Below, in pieces: positions 1 through 5,130 of a stretch of 5,130 nucleotides of DNA (position 1 is the first letter of the stretch; every line of letters starts with the position of its first letter). Both the position numbers and the translations under genes were made by a program. The stretch comes from CAZKXX01 sp964556705 (lineage in GTDB: Bacteria; Acidobacteriota; Terriglobia; UBA7540): NCBI GenBank assembly GCA_964556705.1, contig CAZKXX010000162.1, positions 1 through 5,130 on the forward strand, read 5' to 3'. The notes below the pieces were generated by a model. It searched no databases and was not told the origin of the DNA. It saw only the letters and a list, made by a program, of their open reading frames with translations.

Positions 1-36
1 CTAAACAAACACATTCACTAAAAGAAGCTCTTCCCA
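1..36. other. A+T-rich foreign-looking segment at window edge, probable assembly junction
   Basis: Only 13 of the first 40 bases are G or C, against 25 of the next 40. The segment carries an in-frame stop (TAA, 19-21) directly ahead of codons that already match the first gene's family. The recognisable protein similarity begins around base 37-43 (Tyr-Tyr-Ile-Glu-Lys-Thr-Cys). This fits a chimeric or low-quality contig end. It could also be a real insertion breakpoint. The stretch GCTCTTCC at 27-34 also occurs in common Illumina adapters, but the bases around it match poorly, so adapter origin is only a possibility. Confidence 0.45.
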
Positions 37-114
37 TATTACATCGAGAAGACCTGCGCCGAGCACGGCGAGTTTCGCGACAAGATTTATTCCGACGCGA
101 AGCTGTATCTGAAG

Positions 115-1503
115 ATGGAGCAGTTCGAGTTCGGCGACAACCGCGGGCTGGAAAATCCGCAGATTCCCGACGCCGCGAAGTGTCCCGACGACTGCGGGAT
201 GTGCTCGTTGCACACCTCGCACACGGTGCTTTCGAACGTGGACTTGACGAACCGCTGCAACCTGACGTGTCCGGTGTGTTTTGCGAACGCGAACGTGGCG
301 GGGTATCTCTACGAGCCGTCGTTCAAGCAGTTGCGCGGCATGTTGCGCGTGCTGCGCGAGCAGCGGCCGGTGCCGAACCGCGTGGTGCAATTTTCGGGCG
401 GCGAGCCCACCGTCTATCCGCGCTTTCACGACGTGGTGCGCATGGCCGCCGAAATGGGTTTCACGCACATTCAGGTGGCGACGAATGGCATTCTCTTCGC
501 CGAGCTCGAATTCGCCGAGCGCGCCAGAGATGCCGGGCTGCACACGCTCTACCTTCAGTTCGACGGCGTGACCGACGACGTTTACCTGCGCACGCGCGGC
601 GTGCCGCTGATGGAGAAAAAACTCGCGGCGATTGAAAACTGCCGCAAAGCCGGGCTGAAGATCGTTTTTGTGCCCACCATCGTGCGCGGCGTGAACGACC
701 ACCAGATCGGCGCGATGATCCGTCTGGCGATTGACAACATCGATTGCGTGAGCGGCTTCAGCTTCCAGCCCGTCTGCTTCACGGGACGCATCAACCGGCG
801 CGAACTCGAGCAGAAACGCTACACGCAGTCCGACCTCGCGCACGACGTGGCGCGGCAGACCGGTCTGACCGACACTTACGAAGACTGGTTCCCGCTCTCC
901 TGCACCTCGCCGTTTTCAAAGCTCCTTTCGGGACTTCAGAACTACAACCGGCCGAATCTGACTTCGCACCCACACTGCGCCATCGGAACGTATCTCTACG
1001 TGGACACGGAAACGAAGCAGGCCGTTCCCATCACACGCTTCTTCGATATGCCCGGGATGCTCCGCGAGGTCGACCGGCTCGCGCGCGAGGCGAAATCGGC
1101 GCGCATCAAGCTGTTTTCGAAAATCAACGCCTGGCAGAAGCTGCGGAAATTCTACCGGCCGGAGTTCGCGCCGCGCGGGCTGACCTTCGAGCGGTTCCTG
1201 CAAACCCTTCAGGGCATGACCGACCACAGCTACGGGCGGGGCAAAGGCGACGGGACGTTCACCTACAAGACGCTGCTCGTGGCCGGCATGCACTTCATGG
1301 ACGCCTACAACTACGACATCGAGCGGGTCAAGCGCTGCGTCATCCACTACTCGGCGCCTGACGGCAGGGTCTATCCTTTCTGCGCGTACAACTCCGGCCC
1401 CTGCTATCGCGAGAAGATCGAGAAGAAGTTTTCCGTGCCGTTCGATTTGAGAGCGGCGAAGCACGCCGGCGCAAACGGCGACGCCTTGGTGAGCATCGCG
1501 TAG
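115..1503 (+). CDS. Radical SAM protein of the Tes/MJ0619 (tetraether lipid synthase-like) family, N-terminally truncated
   Basis: This is a 462-residue radical SAM enzyme counted from the first ATG. The canonical CxxxCxxC cluster motif is Cys48, Cys52, Cys55, followed by the SAM-contacting SGGEP at 94-98. A second CxxxCxxC lies just upstream (Cys23, Cys27, Cys30), and Cys263, Cys288, Cys408, Cys423 and Cys430 could bind auxiliary iron-sulfur clusters. The order CPxDCGxC, DLTNRCNLxCPxCFANA, then FCAYNSG near the C-terminus is typical of the MJ0619/Tes family. In archaea that family couples two lipid chains between unactivated methyl ends to make membrane-spanning lipids. The bacterial substrate is unknown, and other reactions on C-H bonds are possible. 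Family-like sequence (IEKTCAEHGEF) continues upstream of the ATG to about base 37, with no start codon or ribosome binding site. The true gene is therefore longer, and the usual N-terminal CxxC half of the metal site is absent here. Radical SAM assignment is near certain; Tes-like is probable. Confidence 0.85.
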   Translation: MEQFEFGDNRGLENPQIPDAAKCPDDCGMCSLHTSHTVLSNVDLTNRCNLTCPVCFANANVAGYLYEPSFKQLRGMLRVLREQRPVPNRVVQFSGGEPTVYPRFHDVVRMAAEMGFTHIQVATNGILFAELEFAERARDAGLHTLYLQFDGVTDDVYLRTRGVPLMEKKLAAIENCRKAGLKIVFVPTIVRGVNDHQIGAMIRLAIDNIDCVSGFSFQPVCFTGRINRRELEQKRYTQSDLAHDVARQTGLTDTYEDWFPLSCTSPFSKLLSGLQNYNRPNLTSHPHCAIGTYLYVDTETKQAVPITRFFDMPGMLREVDRLAREAKSARIKLFSKINAWQKLRKFYRPEFAPRGLTFERFLQTLQGMTDHSYGRGKGDGTFTYKTLLVAGMHFMDAYNYDIERVKRCVIHYSAPDGRVYPFCAYNSGPCYREKIEKKFSVPFDLRAAKHAGANGDALVSIA

Positions 1504-1536
1504 CGCAAGGTTCGCTTTTCAAATCTTGCGGCTTTT
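1504..1536 (+). terminator. Weak stem-loop after the first radical SAM gene
   Basis: CGCAAG (1504-1509) pairs with CTTGCG (1525-1530) across a 15-base loop, and is followed by GC and four T's. It begins right after the stop codon, where an intrinsic terminator would sit. The stem is short, the loop long and the T run poor, so this is only a weak candidate. Confidence 0.2.
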
Positions 1537-1747
1537 CCATTTTCGTTCATGGGCCGGGAAACGCCGGAAGTCTGCACGGCGAAACTTGCGCTGCCGGGCT
1601 TGAAGCGCCACAAGTTCATTGGACGGAAGTTGCGCGGTTCAGACGAGCGGCGGCCGGCAGCTATCCGAGGAAAAACCAAACGGGATGTGGTAAGCTTCCC
1701 TTTCCGATCAGGGTCAGGGCACTCAAAAGCCTCTTCGAGGGACTGCC
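1537..1747. other. Intergenic spacer with no supported gene or promoter
   Basis: This is most of the 259-base gap between the two radical SAM genes. I see no convincing -35/-10 pair, tRNA or repeat array. An open + frame starts at 1549, but its product is an Arg/Gly-rich composition with no family motif, and it simply runs on out of frame through the next gene. The gap length argues against tight translational coupling of the two enzymes. Confidence 0.5.
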
Positions 1748-1755
1748 AAGGGGGG
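1748..1755 (+). promoter_or_regulatory. Shine-Dalgarno sequence for the GTG start at 1763
   Basis: AAGGGGGG lies 7 bases before the GTG at 1763. An in-frame stop at 1691-1693 closes the frame upstream and no other start codon lies between, so this site fixes the start of the second radical SAM gene. Confidence 0.7.
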
Positions 1756-1762
1756 CAGCGCT

Positions 1763-3073
1763 GTGCCCAGGATTTTGCTCACCACGGTCTGGCGCGAGCC
1801 GGGCGCGAGCGCCCACTACGACTACTTCCGCGAAAATGCGCCGCGGAATTTCCGCTGGCGTCTGCGGATGCCGCGGACAATTTCCTTCGGCCTCCGCTTT
1901 CTGAAGCAGAACCTTCCCGGGCTGGAAATCCTCGAATATCCGACCGAAGCGGAATTCCGGCAGGCGCTCAAGCGCGGCTGGGACGTGGTGGGCTTTTCGT
2001 TTTACCTCGACGAGACGAACCGCATCCTGCGCATGGCGGAGCTGGCGCGGCGCGCCGGCGTGCGGGAACTCTGGGCGGGCAATTACGGCGCGCTGACGCC
2101 CGAAATCCAGTCGCAATTCGACGAAGTCTTCCTGGGGTACGGCGAGGAGGCGGTGGCGGCGCGTCTCGGCCGCAAGCTGGAGGCGCTCCAGCATCCTCCG
2201 CTGCTGATGCGGATGGAAATGCCCGGAGGCTGGGCGATGCCGCTGGGGATTCTGTTCACGGCGCGCGGGTGCACGTTTCAGTGCACGTTCTGCCAAACGA
2301 CGGCGTTTGCGCCGCGCCTCAAACCGCTTTCGCTCGAAGCGCTCGACCGCGTCCTGGATTTCTACGTCGCGCGCGGCGTCCGCTGCGTGCTGATTCTTGA
2401 CGAGAATTTCGGCAACCTTCCGTCGCATGCCGAGGCGGCCATCGAGCGGCTGGCGCGGCGGGGGCTCCGCTGGCTCGCGCAGACGCGCGTGGACCTGCTG
2501 CTGCGGCGTTTCGATGACTGGCTGGCGCAGGGCCTGGAAGGAGCGCTCTTCGGCATCGAGAGCTTTCACGGGAACGTCCTCAAGGAGATCCGCAAGGGCG
2601 AGAAACCCGAGGCCGTGCGCGAACTCACCGAGCGGCTGCACCGCGAGCGGCTCTACGCGCACGGCTACTACATCATCGGATTTCCCACCGAAACCCCGGA
2701 GGCCATCCGCGAGGACCTGCGCACGCTCGCTTCCCTCGCGCTCGATGTCACGCAGATCACCATCGTCACGCCGCATCCTCAGACGCAGCTCTGGCAGGAA
2801 CTGGATTCACGGTACGGAATCGCGGAGAGAAACTGGGACAAGTTCGATACCAAGCATCTGGTGTGGCGCCACCCGAATTGCACGCCGGCGGCGCTCGAGC
2901 CGCTGCTTGAAGAGGGCTTCCGGCTGGCTTACGGGCCCGGGTGGGCGCGGCGCACGTGGGGCAAATTCCTGGCGCGCCGCCTGGCGTTACGCGAGCTTTC
3001 CAACTGGCTTGCGAGTCCGCTCCGCGCCCGCGAGAAAGATCTGGCCAGCCTTCCCTATTTCGGTCCTTCCTAG
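1763..3073 (+). CDS. B12-binding-domain-type radical SAM protein
   Basis: This is a 436-residue protein with a two-part layout. Residues 1 to about 150 resemble the Rossmann-like B12-binding domain of class B radical SAM enzymes: a VVGFSFYLDE strand-loop near 75-84, an AGNYG loop near 105-109 in place of the usual GG, and FLGYGEEAV near 123-131. The base-off cobalamin motif DxHxxG is not present. The radical SAM core follows, with CxxxCxxC at Cys170, Cys174, Cys177, then LDENF near 212-216, FGIESFHGNVLKEIRKG at 263-279 and GYYIIGFPTETPEAI at 301-315. All of these are typical of the B12/Elp3-like radical SAM group. Members methylate or cyclise unactivated carbons, including hopanoid C-2 and C-3 methylases and archaeal GDGT ring synthases; many others are uncharacterised. 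The substrate cannot be read from the sequence. No transmembrane segment is evident, so it is probably cytosolic or peripheral to the membrane. The neighbouring Tes-like enzyme hints at lipid modification, but the 259-base gap makes this inference only. Confidence 0.88.
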   Translation: MPRILLTTVWREPGASAHYDYFRENAPRNFRWRLRMPRTISFGLRFLKQNLPGLEILEYPTEAEFRQALKRGWDVVGFSFYLDETNRILRMAELARRAGVRELWAGNYGALTPEIQSQFDEVFLGYGEEAVAARLGRKLEALQHPPLLMRMEMPGGWAMPLGILFTARGCTFQCTFCQTTAFAPRLKPLSLEALDRVLDFYVARGVRCVLILDENFGNLPSHAEAAIERLARRGLRWLAQTRVDLLLRRFDDWLAQGLEGALFGIESFHGNVLKEIRKGEKPEAVRELTERLHRERLYAHGYYIIGFPTETPEAIREDLRTLASLALDVTQITIVTPHPQTQLWQELDSRYGIAERNWDKFDTKHLVWRHPNCTPAALEPLLEEGFRLAYGPGWARRTWGKFLARRLALRELSNWLASPLRAREKDLASLPYFGPS

Positions 3074-3136
3074 CGCCCGCTCGAAGCCATTTTGAAAATG
3101 ACGCTTGCGGCGGACCGTCGCTCGAGGAGAACTTCG

Positions 3137-3164
3137 GCGGCAAGGTGCGCTTGCGCTTTGCCGC
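3137..3164 (+). other. Short inverted repeat upstream of the lactonase gene
   Basis: GCGGCAA (3137-3143) and TTGCCGC (3158-3164) form a perfect 7-bp stem with a 14-base loop. An overlapping alternative stem, GCAAG with CTTGC, is also possible (3140-3144 with 3150-3154). No T run follows, so a terminator is unlikely. A leader structure near the start codon, or chance in G+C-rich DNA, are both open. Confidence 0.2.
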
Positions 3165-3185
3165 GGATTCGGCTTTGATAGGGCC

Positions 3186-4367
3186 ATGAAAATCAATCGA
3201 GTCCTGCCATTTTCCTGCGTGGCGCTGCTCGGCGCGGCGCTTTTCTCCTGCGCCCCTGCCGTTGAGCAAACGGCGGCCCCCGAACCTCAGGACGATTTTC
3301 TCGTTTACGTCGGCACGTACACCGGGCCGGTGAGTAGGGGGATTTATGCGTATCGGTTCAGTTCCGCGATGGGACGGCTGACCGCGCTGGGGCTGGCCGC
3401 CGAGACGACGAACCCGTCGTTTCTCGCCGCGCATCCGTCCGGCAACTATCTCTATGCGGTGAACGAAGTGGGGGAATTTGAGGGCCGGAAGACCGGCGCG
3501 GTGAGCGCCTTCGCTCTCGACCGCGGAACGGGCAAGCTCACGCTGCTCAACCAGGTGTCGTCGCGCGGCGCTGGGCCGTGCCATCTTTCGCTCGATCGGA
3601 CGGGAAGATACGTTCTGGTGGCGAATTACGGCGGCGGAAGCGTGGCGGCGCTGCCGATTCTCGAAGACGGGCGGCTCGGCGAAGCCAGCGGATTCGTCCA
3701 GCACAAGGGAAAGAGCGTGAATCCGCAGCGCCAGGAAGGGCCGCACGGGCACGGGATCGAGGCGGCGCCGGACAACCGCTTCGTGCTCGCCGCCGATCTG
3801 GGGCTCGACCAGGTGCTCGTTTACCGCTTCGACGCGGAAAAGGGAACGCTCGCGCCGAACGATCCGCCCTACGCCAAGCTCGCGCCGGGCGCCGGCCCGC
3901 GTCACTTCGCGTTTTCGCCCGACGGGCGGTTTGTTTACGTTCTGAACGAACTCACGTCCACGATGACGGTGTTTTCCTACGACACGGAACGCGGCGCGCT
4001 CACCGAAGCGGAGACGCTTTCGACGCTGCCGGGCGGGTTCCGGGGCGAAAACTACACGGCCGAAGTGGTGGCGCACCCTTCGGGCAAGTTCCTCTACGGA
4101 TCGAATCGCGGGCACGACAGCATCGTCGTCTTCGCGGCGGACGCCGCGACGGGAACGCTCAAACCGGTCGCACACGTCTCGACGCAGGGCAAGTGGCCGC
4201 GCAATTTCGCGGTGGATCCCACGGGCGCCTGCCTCATCGCCGCGAACCAGCGCTCCGATAACCTGGTGGTCTTTCGGATCGCCTCGCAAACCGGACGTCT
4301 GACGCCCACCGGTCAGGTGGTCGAGGTCCCTTCGCCCGCCTGCGTCACGTTCGTCGCGCTCGATTGA
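3186..4367 (+). CDS. Exported lactonase-family (6-phosphogluconolactonase-like) beta-propeller lipoprotein
   Basis: This is a 393-residue protein of the lactonase / YbhE-type seven-bladed propeller family. The mature part opens with YVGTYTGPVSRGIYAYRF (41-58). Blade-like repeats of the form HPSG/SPDG/DPTG plus a strand follow near 83-93, 137-147, 194-204, 244-253, 297-306 and 344-353. The GPHGHG (185-190) and GAGPRHFAFSPDG (235-247) segments are characteristic of the family. The N-terminus is a lipoprotein signal: Lys2 and Arg5, a hydrophobic stretch 6-20, and lipobox LFSC with the lipidated Cys at 22. Residue +2 is Ala, which under the Lol rule favours the outer membrane. Cytosolic Pgl of this family hydrolyses 6-phosphogluconolactone in the pentose phosphate pathway. 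An exported lipoprotein cannot easily do that, so the substrate is unknown. The ATG at 3186 is chosen because it begins the signal peptide; the frame is open back to an ATG at 3105 that would add an Arg-rich extension. Its ribosome binding site (AGGG, 2 bases away) is poor. Confidence 0.9.
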   Translation: MKINRVLPFSCVALLGAALFSCAPAVEQTAAPEPQDDFLVYVGTYTGPVSRGIYAYRFSSAMGRLTALGLAAETTNPSFLAAHPSGNYLYAVNEVGEFEGRKTGAVSAFALDRGTGKLTLLNQVSSRGAGPCHLSLDRTGRYVLVANYGGGSVAALPILEDGRLGEASGFVQHKGKSVNPQRQEGPHGHGIEAAPDNRFVLAADLGLDQVLVYRFDAEKGTLAPNDPPYAKLAPGAGPRHFAFSPDGRFVYVLNELTSTMTVFSYDTERGALTEAETLSTLPGGFRGENYTAEVVAHPSGKFLYGSNRGHDSIVVFAADAATGTLKPVAHVSTQGKWPRNFAVDPTGACLIAANQRSDNLVVFRIASQTGRLTPTGQVVEVPSPACVTFVALD

Positions 4368-4406
4368 CGACGGTGCGCTCGGGTCGCGCGGCGGCGCAGA
4401 ATTGAG

Positions 4407-4443
4407 AGGGCGATTCGCGGCCCGGTCCAAAGTCCGTCGCCCT
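4407..4443 (+). other. 7-bp inverted repeat between lactonase and secreted-protein genes
   Basis: AGGGCGA (4407-4413) and TCGCCCT (4437-4443) are perfect complements around a 23-base loop, with one possible extra U-G pair. The position 40 bases after the lactonase stop fits transcription termination. There is no T run after it, so it would not be a classical intrinsic terminator. Confidence 0.25.
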
Positions 4444-4495
4444 GCCTTCGACCGATGGCTCTCATCATGCGCGGCCCGCTCCGGTCCCTCGCAGG

Positions 4496-4501
4496 AAGGA
4501 G
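4496..4501 (+). promoter_or_regulatory. Shine-Dalgarno sequence for the ATG at 4507
   Basis: AAGGAG, within the longer purine run AGGAAGGAG starting at 4493, lies 5 bases before the ATG at 4507. It is the best ribosome binding site in the window. It selects 4507 over the internal in-frame ATG at 4528 and over the out-of-frame ATG at 4455. Confidence 0.75.
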
Positions 4502-4506
4502 TCGTC

Positions 4507-5130
4507 ATGAACCGGAGAAAAATCTCGATGACTTCGGGCGCAACGAAGGCCTTCGCCCGATTTTTTACGCTCGCCCCATTATTAGTTTTTGCCTTCGCAA
4601 TTCTTCCCGTGAGCCTTGCGGGGCGCGACAAAGCTCCGCTGCCCGCCGAGCCGCTTCATTGTGTCTGGGAACACGACGCCAGGGTGGACATCGCCGCCGT
4701 CGTTCAGGAACTCGGTTCAAACACCCTCTGGGCGCACGATCCCCCCTACAGCGGCCAGGCGTGGGAAGAGACGATGATGTTTCGCGCGCTTCAGATTCCG
4801 GGAATGAAATACGTGCTCGGCAAGGTGGACCGGAAGCAGTGGGGCTGGTCGCAGGAAGACTGCGAAAGGCACGCCGAATGGGTCGCGCGGCTCTCGCTCG
4901 AACACCCGCAGATCATCGGGCTCTATCTGAACGATTACTGGGGCGAAATCGAGGAAGGCGGCAAAACGCGCGAGCAGTGGGACCGGATTTCGTCGAAAGC
5001 GAAAGCCATCAATCCCAATCTGCCGCTCTGGGCGCCGCTCTATCCCGACAACGGCGACCTCGAAAAGTCGTTTGACTTCGTCCACGACGCGCTGATTTTC
5101 AATATCTGGGACGACCGCGAAGTCCGCAAC
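4507..5130 (+). CDS. Secreted protein of unknown function, partial at 3' end
   Basis: The frame is open for 208 codons and reaches the window end without a stop, so the C-terminal part is missing. The first about 38 residues are a signal peptide: basic start (Arg3, Arg4, Lys5), further basic residues Lys14 and Arg18, a hydrophobic core at about 20-36, and a plausible cleavage after SLA at 36-38. The mature sequence is rich in Trp, Asp and Glu and has no transmembrane segment. The stretch around 136-147 (IIGLYLNDYWGE) and the strand near 196-202 (LIFNIWD) look like beta strands ending in acidic residues. This is the pattern of a TIM-barrel glycoside-hydrolase-like fold, with Asp143 and Glu147 as possible catalytic acids. 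I do not recognise a family, so this is inference. The strong ribosome binding site, signal peptide and G/C-ending codons support it over overlapping frames. The 139-base gap and a stem-loop separate it from the lactonase gene, so independent transcription is possible. Confidence 0.8.
   Translation, partial: MNRRKISMTSGATKAFARFFTLAPLLVFAFAILPVSLAGRDKAPLPAEPLHCVWEHDARVDIAAVVQELGSNTLWAHDPPYSGQAWEETMMFRALQIPGMKYVLGKVDRKQWGWSQEDCERHAEWVARLSLEHPQIIGLYLNDYWGEIEEGGKTREQWDRISSKAKAINPNLPLWAPLYPDNGDLEKSFDFVHDALIFNIWDDREVRN

Noticed and set aside
1..843. Long minus-strand open frame across the first radical SAM gene
   Set aside because: The product is rich in His, Arg and Val with no family motif, and it lies wholly antisense to a gene with clear catalytic motifs. 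It is a by-product of G+C-rich codons.
1404..1679. Minus-strand small protein covering the spacer after the first gene
   Set aside because: I see no ribosome binding site or family signature, and much of it is antisense to the end of the radical SAM gene. A homology search for repeated spacer elements would decide it.
1549..2400. Plus-strand open frame beginning in the spacer and overlapping the second radical SAM gene
   Set aside because: Arg/Gly/Ala-rich translation without motifs. Its overlap with the B12-type radical SAM gene is in the wrong frame, and it has no convincing ribosome binding site.
1661..2776. 371-residue minus-strand open frame opposite the second radical SAM gene
   Set aside because: Arg/Glu/Gln-rich composition and no recognisable domain; it mirrors the sense gene.
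3092..3104. Palindrome CATTTTGAAAATG in the spacer after the second gene
   Set aside because: Arms of 6 bases around a single central base cannot form a hairpin with a usable loop, and no partner operator copy is seen.
2766..4631. 621-residue minus-strand open frame spanning the lactonase gene and its flanks
   Set aside because: Despite its length it is Arg-rich, has no motif, and crosses three sense genes and two spacers. The sense strand has a lipobox and propeller repeats.
4455..5075. Plus-strand open frame overlapping the last gene
   Set aside because: The translation is Arg/Ala/Ser-rich without motifs. The frame from 4507 has the better ribosome binding site, a signal peptide and G/C-ending codons.
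1..5130. CRISPR array, tRNA, insertion sequence or phage-defence module
   Set aside because: I saw no spaced direct repeats, cloverleaf-like sequence, transposase motif or known defence domain on either strand.

Overview
The window is G+C-rich bacterial chromosomal DNA with four genes, all on the + strand. Codon third positions are mostly G or C in all four. The two outer genes are cut or incomplete. The mix of genes suggests a Gram-negative environmental bacterium: a Tes-like radical SAM enzyme, a B12-binding-type radical SAM enzyme, an exported lactonase-family beta-propeller lipoprotein, and a secreted protein with no family I can name. Acidobacteriota is my best guess from this combination and the codon style, but no taxonomic marker is present and the guess is weak.

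Layout. Positions 1 to about 36 are A+T-rich, unlike everything after them, and look like an assembly junction or read-end artefact. Up to 1503 runs a radical SAM protein of the MJ0619/Tes (tetraether lipid synthase) superfamily. Its family-like reading frame starts near codon 37, upstream of the first ATG at 115, so its N-terminal part is missing. A 259-base spacer holds only a weak stem-loop. From 1763 to 3073, starting with GTG, is a second radical SAM protein with an N-terminal B12-binding-like domain. A 112-base spacer leads to the lactonase-family lipoprotein at 3186-4367. A 139-base spacer with a 7-bp inverted repeat precedes a signal-peptide protein that starts at 4507 and is still open at the window end.

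How the genes may work together. The most interesting point is the pair of neighbouring radical SAM enzymes. The first belongs to the superfamily that joins unactivated lipid chains tail to tail in archaea. The second belongs to a class that methylates or cyclises unactivated carbons, and the archaeal GDGT ring synthases are of this kind. A role in bacterial membrane-spanning or branched lipids is a reasonable hypothesis. However, the spacers are long, no shared promoter is visible, and the other two genes have no obvious link, so this is not a demonstrated operon or pathway.
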